Positions 8,410 through 18,186 of a DNA stretch of 58,494 bases are shown piece after piece. The notes below the pieces were generated by a model, which saw only the letters and a list, made by a program, of their open reading frames with translations, ran no database searches and was not told the DNA's origin. Origin of the DNA: Clostridia bacterium UC5.1-1D2 (GTDB taxonomy: Bacteria; Bacillota; Clostridia; Lachnospirales; Lachnospiraceae); NCBI GenBank assembly GCA_001304855.1, contig BBZN01000026.1:1-58494 (forward strand), written 5' to 3'. The position numbers and the translations under genes were made by a program. Position 1 is the first letter of the stretch, and each line of letters opens with the position of its first letter.

Positions 8410-9452
8410 CTATTCTCCGCCGAAGGAAAGAAACCCTTTATTTTTCTTATTTGTAAGGCTGCCATTTCCCTGCTCCCCTTTCTCAAAATATCTGCGGTAA
8501 ATTTCATCCAGATCATTTCCCTTCTGCCTTAGATGACAGAGGGCGTATCCCCTGTCCAGGGCTTTTCTGTTCAGCTCCCTGCACAGGTCCCTGGATGAAT
8601 ACACCACATAATACTCACCCTTATGTTCCACCCGCTCCACATTTCCAAGGCTTTTCAGGAGCTTTTCAAAACCGCCGTCGTCAGGCACAGCCCCCGCCTC
8701 AAGTACATAAAGTCCCTCCTGGCGCAGCTGTACAGCCAGATCCTCTATCCTTCCGCAAGCCATAAGGCGTCCTTCCACGAAGAGCCCCACCCGGTCGCAG
8801 ACCTGCTGAATCTGGTAAAGCTGATGGGAGGAGATAAGGATCGTTCTATTCTCTCTCTCTGCCAGGCTGCGGATCAGTATCATCAGTTCTCTCATTCCCT
8901 CCGGGTCGATGCCCAGAGTAGGCTCATCCATAATAATCACCTTGGGATCCTTCATGAGTACATCTGCAATTCCCAGCCTCTGCCTCATACCTCTGGAGTA
9001 GGCGCCTGTCTTTTGGTTTCCCGCCTCCAGGAGCCCTACCTTTTCCAGCAGTTCCTCTATCCGTTTTTCAATCACATCCCCCGGAAGGCCGTTGAGCCGC
9101 CCGGTAAAGCGCAGGTTCTCCCTCCCTGTCATATCTCCATAAAAGCCCACATTGTCAGGCAGATAGCCCGCCATCCGTTTTACTTCGATGGCATTTCTCG
9201 TACAATCCCTGCCATCGATCCGGGCGCTGCTCCATCCGGTTCCGTCAGTCCCAGAAGCATCAGGATCGTGGTGGTCTTTCCCGCCCCGTTAGGCCCCAGC
9301 AGGCCGAATACCTCTCCACGCCTGATGGATAAGGTCAAATCGGATACCGCCCGCTTTTCGCCGTAACACTTGGTCAGATTCTCTGTCTGTATGATCACAT
9401 CCCTGTCTAATCCGTTTTCCACGGCCATTCCTCCTTCCTCTACCGCTTCCAT
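8410..9452 (-). CDS. ABC transporter ATP-binding protein
   Basis: About 347 residues. Walker A GPNGAGKTT, signature YSRGMRQRLG, Walker B VIIMDEPTLGID and the switch histidine ISSHQL are all visible, followed by a ~100-residue C-terminal extension common in ABC-2 exporter ATPases. A missing base near 9225 separates the Walker A part from the rest. The start at 9452 follows GAAGAAGG inside the end of the NEW3 gene; ATG 9428 is an alternative. It powers the permease encoded next in the operon. Confidence 0.88.
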
Positions 9453-9457
9453 ATGGG

Positions 9458-10663
9458 CTACCTTCTTCCGTATTTGCGGAACACATAAGCCAGGCCTCCC
9501 CCAGTAAACAGGATAATGGCTGCCGCCACAAATCCCCAGACCGTTTCTGTCTTTACGGATACACGAAAATCCGCACTGCCCTGAGTCTGGTCGCACTTGG
9601 CTGTGAATGAGTTCACATAATCTCCCGTGATTGCCTCGGAACCCGGCTTTACATGTGCAACCACCTCTACGCTCCTCCGGCAGGGACAGAGGCTATAAGA
9701 TTGTTGTCCATATTGTAGGTCACCGTCCAGCCTGTGGGCAGGGCTGCATTGAGGGAAACATTTTCCAGATCCACATTGCCCGTATTATTCACCGTCAGGG
9801 TAACATCTGAGGTCCGTCCAGGGTAAGCGTCAAAACTCAGGCGGTCGTCGGGCGTGCTGATTGCAAGGCCGTAGCTGCCTGTAATTACAACCTTAAGGTC
9901 TGTGCTCAGTGTCTCTTTTGCAGACACGGCGCTGCAGGATATATGGTATTCACCGGCCGCCACGCCTTCCGGCGGCGTCACCGATACGGTCATACCCTTT
10001 CCGGCTCCGGATTCCACTTCTATAGCGGCTACCTTTGCTGTCTCCCCTGTTGGCGTAAACTCACGCTCCAGCCAGCAGGCGCGTTGGATGACAAGCTGTA
10101 GGACTCCTGCTTCAGTCCGTTGTTGAGAAGCGTTGTGCTGAAGCTGAAATTAGTGCCTGCCGTACCCTCCTGCTGGGGATACTCTGAGGTGAAGCTTCCC
10201 TTTCCCGCCTTTGTCTCATTTACCATAAAGGTGATGGGAAGGGTATCTGATATGCCTTCCCCGGCCCGGGCCTTCACCTCCACCCTGTAATTCCCCTCGG
10301 TCAGTTCTTTGGGAACCGTCACATGAAGGGTCATGGTTCCTCCCTCTTCTCCACTCTTTACGTGGATGCGGCTTATCTGGTAGCTTCCTCCCTGAAGATA
10401 TCCTTCCCACCCCTGGGGTATGGAGGTGACCTCCACATCTGCATCCAGGCTGCCTCCTGTATGGTTCTCCAGTGACACGGGTATGTTCAGATTATCCCCT
10501 GGCTTGACAGATATGCCGGGATAATCCGTATTCAGTTTTAGTCCCCGGCTCCGTAGGCCGTATGTACATTCATCAGCAGAAGAAAAGCCGCTGCGCCAAA
10601 TACCGCCAGCAGCCCCCGCCTTACCCTTATCCTGTTCCTTCTGATCGCTACTGTTTCCTCCAT
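9458..10663 (-). CDS. Secreted, membrane-anchored NEW3-domain protein
   Basis: About 400 residues. The basic start and hydrophobic stretch (GLLAVFGAAAFLLLMNV) form a signal peptide. Two or three beta-sandwich NEW3-like repeats follow, seen in VPKELTEGNYRVEV, NNTGNVDLENVSL and TPPEGVAAGEYHI. A C-terminal helix (FVAAAIILFTGGGLAYVF) with a basic tail anchors it. Frames are broken near 10545, 10060 and 9667. The start at 10663 has AAAGGAGG. The family often accompanies ABC-2 exporters, probably as an extracellular partner. It is the first gene of the ABC operon, with a candidate regulator box at its promoter. Confidence 0.75.
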
Positions 10664-10738
10664 AATTTCCTCCTTTTGCCGCTGTGGCGGCATTGTTTTT
10701 GAAGATGTACGCGCTGCCTCCATCTCCCTTCTGGATTT

Positions 10739-10770
10739 ATCATATAAAAGAAACCTTTAGTGAACCTTTA
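10739..10770 (-). promoter_or_regulatory. Promoter with OmpR-type direct repeat, NEW3-ABC operon
   Basis: On the minus strand two TAAAGGTT half-sites (10770-10763 and 10759-10752) are spaced exactly 11 bases, the helical spacing used by OmpR/PhoB-type dimers. A -10-like TATGAT (10744-10739) follows; the distal half-site covers the place of the missing -35 box. This is the pattern of an activator-dependent promoter, about 70 bases before the start codon. Confidence 0.55.
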
Positions 10771-10873
10771 ATAAGTTTGAACATACTGTGAAACCTGAGA
10801 AACCGGACCAAACCCTTTGGGCGGCGGGGAGCTCCGGCAGGAACAGACGGACAGTTTCCAATCCGGGCGCAGC

Positions 10874-10910
10874 AAAAAGCCGCTCCAGGGAGATTCATCC
10901 CCGAAGCGGC
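10874..10910 (-). terminator. Terminator of the lactate dehydrogenase gene
   Basis: Read on the minus strand, GCCGCTTC...GGAGCGGC forms a stable stem followed by TTTTT, about 40 bases after the ldh stop codon. Confidence 0.8.
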
Positions 10911-10949
10911 AGTCCCTAAGCCATTATTCTGTTCTGTCAGAAAATCCCC

Positions 10950-11881
10950 TCAAAGCTCTCCCTCAGGTATCACAGGATCTCCCCAGCTTTCCGTCTCCTC
11001 CTCCGTCAGTGACAGAGGCAGAACCCTCTGAATCCCGTTCTGGTTTATGATACAGGGAACGCCTACGAACACGTCTCTCTGCCCGTACTCGCCCCGAAGC
11101 ATAGCGGACACGGTGAGCACGCTGTGCTCGTCTCCCAGAATGGCCTTGGTAATTCTGGTGAGAGCCATGCCGATTCCGTAGTAAGTGGCGTTTTTGGCCT
11201 CAATGATTTTATAGGCGGCTGTTCTTACCTCCTCCTCAATGTCCTGGAACCGCTGGCGGCACTGGGAATCCCCCGTCTCGCCGCAGAGCTCCAGAATCGG
11301 CTTGGTGGCCAGAAGCGCCTGGCTCCAGGGCACAAACTCGCTGTCCCCATGCTCACCCATCACATAGGCATGAACATTTCTGGGATCTGCCTTCAGATAT
11401 TCTCCCAGAAGATACCTGAGCCTGGCCGTATCCAGAGCAGTGCCGCTGCCCAGCACCCGTCTGGGGTTAAAGCCTGAGAGGGTGCAGGTAATCCGCGTCA
11501 TGATGTCCACCGGGTTGGTGCCACCAGAAAAATACCGTTAAATCCGGAGGAAGTCACCGGGTCTATGATGGAGCGGAACACGGCCGCATTGCGCTTTAGG
11601 AGATCCAGCCTTGTCTCCCCAGGCTTCTGCGCCACGCCTGCGCAGATGACTACTATATCGGCGTCCGAACAGTCCCTGTATTCCCCTGAATAGATGGTCA
11701 TACTGGAATTGGCAAAGGCCAGGCCGTGGTTTAAATCCATGGCTTCCCCCTCCGCCCTCTTCTTATTCACATCAATCAGCACCAGCTCATCGCATACCGA
11801 CTGGTTTAAAAGGCTGTAGGCGTAGCTCATTCCAACCATACCCGTTCCCACTATCACAACTTTCCGTTTATCTACTTTCAT
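10950..11881 (-). CDS. ldh: L-lactate dehydrogenase
   Basis: About 310 residues, the normal length for the family. It reduces pyruvate to L-lactate with NADH in the cytoplasm. The Rossmann motif GTGMVGMSYAYSL, the substrate loop AGVAQKPGETRLDL, NPVDIMT and the catalytic histidine in GEHGDSE are present. One missing base near 11520 (in the VATNPVD segment) splits the frame. The start at 11881 has AAAGGAGCAGGATTT upstream. It is a single-gene unit with its own terminator. Confidence 0.93.
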
Positions 11882-11991
11882 AAATCCTGCTCCTTTCCCC
11901 GGACAAACCTGCCCTCTGTCAAAAAATGCCTACCCTTAGTATATCAAAAATGCAGCATCCTTATTCTGTCAAATAAATTCATCCTGTCTCC

Positions 11992-13374
11992 CTATCTCGA
12001 GAGCTTCCGCTCCATGAGCTCGCTGTTGCTGCTGTAGGCCACCGCATTTTCCCTGGTGATAACACCGTCCCTGTACATCTTGATGAGACTGTTGTCCATG
12101 GATATCATTCCTTCCTCCTGGGAGGTGGCAATCACGCCGTCGATCTGGTGAATTTTCGACTCACGAATCATATTGCGTATAGCATTGTTGAGAAACATAA
12201 TTTCAAATGCAGGCATAACCCCTCCGTCCACCGTAGGGATCAGCTGCTGTGAAATCACTCCCGTAAGAACCATCGCCAGCTGGGTGCGTATCTGCTGCTG
12301 CTGGCTGGGCGGGAATGCGTCAATGACACGGTCTATGGTATTGGCGGCGCCTATGGTATGGAGGGTGGACAGCATCAGATGCCCTGTCTCCGCCGCAGTC
12401 ATAGCAATGCTGATGGTTTCATAATCGCGCATTTCCCCCAGAAGTATCACATCCGGGGCCTGGCGCAGGGACGCCCTCAGACCGGATACATAGCTGTCCG
12501 TATCCGTAACAACCTCCCTCTGAGTCACCACGCTCTGCTTATGCTTGTGAAGATACTCGATGGGATCCTCCAGGGTGATCACATGGGCGTTTCTGCTCTT
12601 GTTAATCTCATCGATGATACAGGCCAGAGTAGTGCTCTTCCCGCTTCCCGCAGGCCCTGTCACCAGCACCATACCCTTTGTAAGTCCGGCCACATCCAGT
12701 ATGCAATCAGGCAGATGCAGCTTCTTCGGATCCGGAAGCTCAAACCTGACCACGCGGATAATTCCCGCCAGAGAACCTCTCTGACGGAATATGTTGGCCC
12801 TGAATCTGGATACCCCCGGTATGGCAAAGGAAAAATCGTCGTCCCCATGGGTCCGCACTTTATCCATGCTGCGGTTTTTAGCCAGCTCATATATCTGGGC
12901 TATCATATGTTCCATCTCGTCGGGCATTATCCGCACGTCGCCCTGATAGATGATCTTTCCTCCTATTTTGTAGGAGAAGGGCATGCCTGGTATGAGAAAA
13001 ATATCTGCCGCATCCTTTTCCACCGCTAATGTAAGCAGTTCCATAACATTCATGGCATTGCCGAAGGGAACTACACGGATAATTCCTGCCAGAGAATTTC
13101 TCTGCCTGAAAATATTGGCCTTAAAGCCGGACAATCCCGGAACAACGAAAGAGAAATCATCCTCCCCGCCGGCCTGGACCTTTTCCATTGTACGGTTCTG
13201 AGCCAGCTCGTATATGCGGCCCATAATCTGCTCCATCTCCTCAGGCAATATCCGAACTTCGCTCTGATAGATTGTCATTCCGTCTTTCTTAAAAGAGAAA
13301 GGCATTCCGGGCATCAAAAAGATATCACCCGCATCCTTCTCCACTGCCAATGTAAGCAACTCCATTATGTTCAT
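11992..13374 (-). CDS. pilT: PilT-type pilus retraction ATPase with duplicated N-terminal domain
   Basis: An intact frame of 460 residues, about 100 longer than usual PilT. Residues 1-104 and 108-211 are two copies of the N-terminal domain, identical at about 73 of 104 positions by hand count. The AAA core follows: Walker A GPAGSGKSTT, Asp box TLEDPIEYLHKH, Walker B DVILLGEMRD, His box STLHTIGAANTIDR and the retraction-type motif AIRNMIRE. Each copy starts M-N-(I/V)-M-E-L-L, and the similarity reaches upstream of the ATG, so the extra copy looks like a tandem duplication of the 5' end. It probably drives disassembly of the pilus built by the genes upstream. Confidence 0.9.
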   Translation of the reverse strand: MNIMELLTLAVEKDAGDIFLMPGMPFSFKKDGMTIYQSEVRILPEEMEQIMGRIYELAQNRTMEKVQAGGEDDFSFVVPGLSGFKANIFRQRNSLAGIIRVVPFGNAMNVMELLTLAVEKDAADIFLIPGMPFSYKIGGKIIYQGDVRIMPDEMEHMIAQIYELAKNRSMDKVRTHGDDDFSFAIPGVSRFRANIFRQRGSLAGIIRVVRFELPDPKKLHLPDCILDVAGLTKGMVLVTGPAGSGKSTTLACIIDEINKSRNAHVITLEDPIEYLHKHKQSVVTQREVVTDTDSYVSGLRASLRQAPDVILLGEMRDYETISIAMTAAETGHLMLSTLHTIGAANTIDRVIDAFPPSQQQQIRTQLAMVLTGVISQQLIPTVDGGVMPAFEIMFLNNAIRNMIRESKIHQIDGVIATSQEEGMISMDNSLIKMYRDGVITRENAVAYSSNSELMERKLSR

Positions 13375-13455
13375 AGCATTACTCCTTTATCATGATTTCA
13401 GCGGTCAGGGCCGGAATGAACCGGCCGGCCTGCTTTCATCAAAGGGACTTCCATG

Positions 13456-13935
13456 TCACCCCTGAGCCGGAACACCTCCGTCCCACACAGGCATTGAATC
13501 GTCAATCTCATACTCCTCGCTGTTATAGACATACCAGGATTTCACTTCGTACCTGTACTTCCCGCATACCAGCATCAGCTCAATGTGCAGCGACTGTCCG
13601 CGGTCCATGGGTATATCTGTGGCGATAATCCCTCTTTCCCGGTCGTAAATATCGCCCAGTCTGTCCTTTATATTAAGGCTGCACTGGCCTGAGTCTCCGC
13701 TTGCGGCCATCTCCTCCATGAGAATCCTGTCAATCTCCCTCAGCCACTGCTGTCCCTTATTATCCGCCTCATAATATCCTGTCACTGCCTGGACGTTTCT
13801 CTCTGCCAGGGCCATATCTCCCCTGGCATTGCTCAATGAGAGAAGTCCGAATACAGCCAGACAAAGGACAATAAAAATAAGAATCAGGGAAGACGCCCCT
13901 ATATTCACTTTATTTCTTCCGCTTTCTTCTGCCAT
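13456..13935 (-). CDS. Minor pilin-like membrane protein
   Basis: About 159 residues. After a short polar start comes one hydrophobic helix (SSLILIFIVLCLAVFGLLSL), then an exported domain with two Cys (QCSLNIKD, LVCGKYRYEV) that may pair, and a Trp/Tyr-rich end. The start at 13935 (MAEESGRNK) is chosen for AGGAGGGGACC upstream. There is no clear prepilin peptidase site, but size, topology and position between a prepilin gene and pilT make it part of the pilus machine, perhaps a minor pilin. Confidence 0.65.
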   Translation of the reverse strand: MAEESGRNKVNIGASSLILIFIVLCLAVFGLLSLSNARGDMALAERNVQAVTGYYEADNKGQQWLREIDRILMEEMAASGDSGQCSLNIKDRLGDIYDRERGIIATDIPMDRGQSLHIELMLVCGKYRYEVKSWYVYNSEEYEIDDSMPVWDGGVPAQG

Positions 13936-13986
13936 TGGTCCCCTCCTTTTCTCCCTTTTCCCGATCCTCTGCAGCCTAAACACGCC

Positions 13987-14559
13987 CTAGGGCGCCTCAT
14001 AGGTTTCCGTCTGGAGACGGTACAGCACACTTCCCTTGTCCCCGCCGTTGCCATAGCGCATAATCAGGATATCGGTCCTCCTCATCTGATCCAGCATCCC
14101 CGTTCTCACCACCCCCAGATAGGGTGGGGCGGGGGATGGGGCCTCCGTCTGCCACAGGCTGTCCCAGTAAAAGGTGTACATCCCCTCGTACCCCTCGCTG
14201 TCCTCCAGCTCCCTCAGCCATTGGGCCTGCCCGGGATTTAACTCATCTGCCCGGGCCAGATGTTCCCATATGTCCCGGTCGGGAAGCATCCCGCTCCCTC
14301 CGTCTGCACCGCCTGATTCCTGTACTGCTTTAACTCCCTGGGCCCTCAGTATTGCCTGCCCCGTCTTTATGGACTCCGCCAGGCTTTCCGCCATAAGCAC
14401 CGCCTGGTTCATATCCCTGGCCTCCCTGCTGATACGGTCCGCTTTTACAAAAACCGATATGCAGACAGCAGAACAAAGTATAAAAAATCCAACCACAACC
14501 AGCATTTCCATCAAAAATGGCCCGGAACCGGAACCGCTTCTTCTATTCGCCCTCATCAT
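13987..14559 (-). CDS. Prepilin-like protein
   Basis: About 190 residues. The N-terminus (basic, Gly/Ser-rich, then GPFLMEMLVVVGFFILC) resembles a type IV prepilin leader with the hydrophobic assembly helix and a Glu near its fifth position after the leader. The outer domain is unrecognised. It overlaps the preceding gene by 17 bases, showing translational coupling. It probably serves as a minor pilin or pseudopilin. Confidence 0.7.
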   Translation of the reverse strand: MMRANRRSGSGSGPFLMEMLVVVGFFILCSAVCISVFVKADRISREARDMNQAVLMAESLAESIKTGQAILRAQGVKAVQESGGADGGSGMLPDRDIWEHLARADELNPGQAQWLRELEDSEGYEGMYTFYWDSLWQTEAPSPAPPYLGVVRTGMLDQMRRTDILIMRYGNGGDKGSVLYRLQTETYEAP

Positions 14560-15013
14560 CCCAGTCCAGTCCTCCGCTTCTCAAAGAAAGAGTCAGCCTT
14601 CCGCCTCCCTCTCCCGGTATCTCAATGTGAATCAGCTGTCCTTCCTTTGAGAGGGAAAGGCCCTGGCATTCCAATATTTCCAGACCGTCCTTCAGTCCCA
14701 AACCGCTGGAGGCGTCTGTAAATAATTCCCTCAGGCTTCCCTCACCCCAGTAAATCCAGGTCACGTATTCCGCGCCGCCGATCTCCTGTCTCATCTCAAG
14801 CGCCTGGGTTCCCTCTATATCCACCACATCCACCAGTCCGGCCCTGTCTCCCTGGCGGACTTTGTTGGCTATGTAGCTGAGCGCTGTGTTTCCTGTATAA
14901 TTCGCATTGCTGCGCACCGTAATGTTCTCATATACCCTGCTGCCGATTAGCACAGTAAAAAGGGCGCACAGAACAAATACAAGAAAGAGCAGCATCGTAA
15001 AAAGCACATTCAT
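14543..15013 (-). CDS. DUF4860-type pilin-like protein
   Basis: A 156-residue protein beginning MNVLFTMLLFLVFVLCALFTVLIG, one strong membrane helix, followed by YENITVRSNANYTGNTALSYIANKVRQ, a pattern of DUF4860 proteins in Clostridia pilus clusters. The outer part is beta-rich and ends DWDDEGE. The family's role is unproven; its constant place among PilC, PilT and pilin genes suggests a minor subunit of the fibre. Confidence 0.7.
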   Translation of the reverse strand: MNVLFTMLLFLVFVLCALFTVLIGSRVYENITVRSNANYTGNTALSYIANKVRQGDRAGLVDVVDIEGTQALEMRQEIGGAEYVTWIYWGEGSLRELFTDASSGLGLKDGLEILECQGLSLSKEGQLIHIEIPGEGGGRLTLSLRSGGLDWDDEGE

Positions 15014-15057
15014 AGTATGGCCTTTTTTTCTCTCCTTCGGTTCATTCCCTATGCCCC

Positions 15058-15393
15058 CTATTCCTCTATAGGTATAATTGTAATCTCCGGCATTACGTTG
15101 GATGCAAAGCCGTCGTAAAATACATTGTAATTCTTTCTGTCGATCTCAATTCCGTAATTCTCCTCCAGATAATCCACGCTGGGGGGATAACGCCCCTCAA
15201 TGGCATAACACTGGACCGTAGCTCTCACCACCGCCTTTCTTAAAGCCTCATCCTCACTGGCTCCTGCTTTGCCCGAAAAATGGTACACAGCCATGGCAAA
15301 TGCCCCTATGAGAACCAGCATGGCTGCAATTGATAAAATATATCCGTATGCGGGATTCCCTTCCCGCTTTCTTTTTCTGCTTCTGCCTTTCAT
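15058..15393 (-). CDS. Small pilin-like protein
   Basis: 111 residues: a highly basic start (KGRSRKRKREGN), one hydrophobic helix (YILSIAAMLVLIGAFAMAVY) and an outer domain with EGRYPPSVDYLEENYGI, which resembles the conserved region after the helix in type IV pilins and type II secretion pseudopilins. It lies between pilC and the DUF4860 gene. No clear leader cleavage site is seen, so whether it is processed is open. Confidence 0.65.
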   Translation of the reverse strand: MKGRSRKRKREGNPAYGYILSIAAMLVLIGAFAMAVYHFSGKAGASEDEALRKAVVRATVQCYAIEGRYPPSVDYLEENYGIEIDRKNYNVFYDGFASNVMPEITIIPIEE

Positions 15394-15404
15394 TTTACGC
15401 CTCT

Positions 15405-16462
15405 CTATCCGATAGCGGATAAGATTCCAACCAGAGGGAGCATCACAGAGAGAAGCACCAGGCCAACAGATACGGCCAGCACAGCCACCACCGTAGGTTC
15501 AAATCTGGCAATCATGCCGTCAATGGCAGTATCCGCCATCTCCTCGTAGTCATGGGAGATCTCCTCCATCACCCGATCCAGATGGCCGCTTCTGCTTCCC
15601 ACCTTGATCATCTGTACATAAAAACCGGAAAAAAGACCGGTGTCCTTCATGGCCTGATAATAACTCTCTCCCAGCTGCAGCTGCTCCGAACACAACCGAA
15701 TCTGCTTTGCCACCTTCTCATTATCCACCAGCTCCGCCGCCAGATCCATTCCCTTCTCAAGCTCCATTCCGCTCTTTAAGGTAAGGGCCAGAACCGAGGT
15801 GAACCTGCGGTTTGACACAGCCAGGGCTATATTGCTTCTTCCTTTTACATAGCCGGTAAAACGCTCCACAAAGGAGAATTTCTTCCCTCTCCTGGAAGCC
15901 ATCCACAGGCCTGCCAGCGCCAGGGCCAGCAGGCCTGCCAGCGCCAGCGCCCCGCCGCTGAACCACCCTCCAAAACGGATTGCAGTCTCAGCCATAGGGG
16001 ACATTCTGGCCCCCAGCTGCTCGTATACCTGGCTGAAAACAGGCATAACTTTTGAAAACAGAACAAAGAGCACCACCAGAAGCATAAGGACCATCATCAC
16101 CGGGTAGGTAACTGCATTTTTTACCGCCCTCAGAAGCTGGTACTCCTTCTCGTAGTACTCTGACAGAGATTTCATCATCTGGTCCATCGTACCGGTCTGC
16201 TGCCCAATCTTGGCCATTCTTATAACATAGGGAGGAAAAGTTTTCACATCCTCCAGGGCTCTGAAAAACGGATCTCCCAGGCTACTCCCTCGGCCATGTA
16301 GGCAAGCATCTCCTGCTCCCCTTTGTCAACCGCATCCTCCGCCATAATAGCCAGACCTTCCTCCAGAGGAACCGCAGCCTCCAGAAGCAGCGATATCTGC
16401 AGGCAGAATGCCGACAGCTCCTTGTAGGAATAGCGGTAATAGCGTTCCCCTTCCTTTGCCAT
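15405..16462 (-). CDS. pilC: PilC/GspF-type inner-membrane platform protein
   Basis: About 352 residues, a T2SSF-type platform that anchors the pilus fibre and couples it to the ATPase. Two cytoplasmic domains repeat: the first contains GEGLAIMAED and PPYVIRMAKIGQQTGTMDQM, the second SGMELEKGMDLA and MIKVGSRSGHLDRVM. Three membrane helices are visible (MVLMLLVVLFVLF, ALALAGLLALALAGL, VLAVSVGLVLLSVMLP). A missing base near 16262 splits the frame. The gene is 15 bases downstream of the transglutaminase gene. Confidence 0.88.
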
Positions 16463-16477
16463 TGCAAATGCCTCCTG

Positions 16478-17437
16478 TCAGTAGCTGTATTTTGCCCTAT
16501 AATTAGAGCCATCGCCTATATACTGCATGATCTCCTTGCTCTGTCCGCTGGAGGAAGCAAAGGTGGGATCCATCAGTTTCCAGCTGGTGCCGTCAAAGTA
16601 AATCACATCGTCCACCCAGCCCTGGCCCTCCAGATACACGCTGATCCAGGCGTGATACAGATTGCCTGAATATCCCACCACCAGCTTTGTAGGAATGTCC
16701 TGAGAGCGGAGCATAGCGTCATAAGGGCCGCATAGTCAAAACAAATGCCCTTCTTCTGGGACAGAACCACATCCACATTGGGCAGATATCCCGACTGCAC
16801 AGAGGCGGCTTGGCCGTATCGTATGTAATATTATTTATCACGTAATTATAGACTGCCGTCACCACGCCAATCTGATCCGAAGCCCCCGCCGCAACCGCAG
16901 ACCCTGTCTGTACCGCCGCGCTGGCCCCGTTGAAATTCACATACTGGTTAGGATACAGAAAAGGCCCGAACTGGTTGGAGATGGATGCGGAGATATCCTG
17001 GCTGAAAGCCTGAGAATACTGCGTACCCTGAATATTTTCAAACACTTTTACAGAGTAAGTGCCGCTGCCCTCCGACAGCGGAAATACCTCATAGCTGCCG
17101 CTGGTATTCAGATCATAGGTGTATGTCTCCGATCCGCTTTTGGATATCTGCACCTTAATCTTGGGGTTGCTGCCCGTATATTTGACCATAATATAACCTT
17201 CTGAAAGGTTGGACGCATCCAGAATCACCTTCTCATTCTTATAGGTGGAGGCTCCCGATGCGATGGGAGTACGCACGTAACTGCCCGCAGGCTTGCTGTA
17301 AAGAGGCACCTGCGTATCCTGAATTTCGGCGGCGGAGGCAGTCAGGCCGGCTGCGGCGCAGGAATACTGCCTGCCGCAACTGCTATTGCCGCCAATACCG
17401 CGGCTTTTTTAACCCTTGTCTTATGAATTCTCTTCAT
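16478..17437 (-). CDS. Secreted transglutaminase-like protein
   Basis: About 320 residues. Signal peptide (KKAAVLAAIAVAAGS) and a beta-rich N-terminal half, then a transglutaminase core with the catalytic triad: Cys in KGICFDYAAL, His in YHAWISVYLEGQGW and Asp in LMDPTF. Frames are broken near 17355, 16810 and 16720. The start at 17437 uses AAGGGTGA at the end of rlmB. Family members are proteases or crosslinkers of surface proteins; its position directly before pilC suggests work on pili or their anchoring, which is inference. Confidence 0.78.
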
Positions 17438-17443
17438 TCCATG

Positions 17444-18186
17444 TCACCCTTCCATTCGCTGCCGTACAATCTCGTAAGCCAGCACACCTGCGGCCACAGA
17501 AGCATTCAGTGAGCCGATATCTCCCTTCATTGGAATGGAGGCCGCCATGTCGCAATGCTCCCGCACCAGTTTGCTGACTCCCTCTCCCTCGTTGCCGATT
17601 ACAAGGCCGATGGAGCCTTTTAAGTTTACTTTATACATCACTTCTCCGCCCATGTCCGCACAGGCAAACCACATTCCCTGCTTTTTTAAATCCTCCATTG
17701 CAGACACAAGGTTGGTCACCTTGGCCACAGGCGTGTAATTAAGAGCCCCGCCGAGGTTTTGGCTACCGTGGCCGTCAGTCCCACTGCTCTGCGCTTGGGA
17801 ATAATCACCCCATGCGCCCCCGCCAGGTTCGCTGTACGGATTATGGCTCCCAGATTATGGGGATCCTCAATTCCGTCCAAAAGAATCAGAAAAGGCGCCT
17901 CCCCCTTTTCCCTGGCTGCCGCCAGCATGTCTTCCACCTCTGCGTATTCGTAAGCAGCCGCATAGGCTATCACTCCCTGATGTTTGCCTGTGGAAGACAT
18001 CTGATCCAGACGCTCCTTCGTCACATAGTTGATAATCGTATCGTACTTTCTGGCCTCCCTGGCAATGGTACGCACAGGTCCGTCCTGACAGCCGTCCAGC
18101 AGGAACAGCTTGTCAATGGTCTTTCCTGAACGAAAGGCCTCCAAAACCGCATTGCGGCCTTCTATGGTCAGTTCTTCATATCTCAT
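17444..18186 (-). CDS. rlmB: 23S rRNA 2'-O-methyltransferase, TrmH/RlmB family
   Basis: About 247 residues. The substrate-binding N-domain (IEGRNAVLEAFRSG) is followed by the SPOUT knot with LLDGIEDPHNLGAIIRTANL, IGLVIGNEGEGVSKLV and SIPMKGDIGSLNASVAAGV. It methylates a ribose in 23S rRNA (G2251 in E. coli numbering). A missing base near 17735 breaks the frame. The start at 18186 (MRYEELTIEG) has GAGGAGGAGAACAGCC and overlaps mrnC by 11 bases. It belongs to the common Firmicutes block cysS-mrnC-rlmB. Confidence 0.9.
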
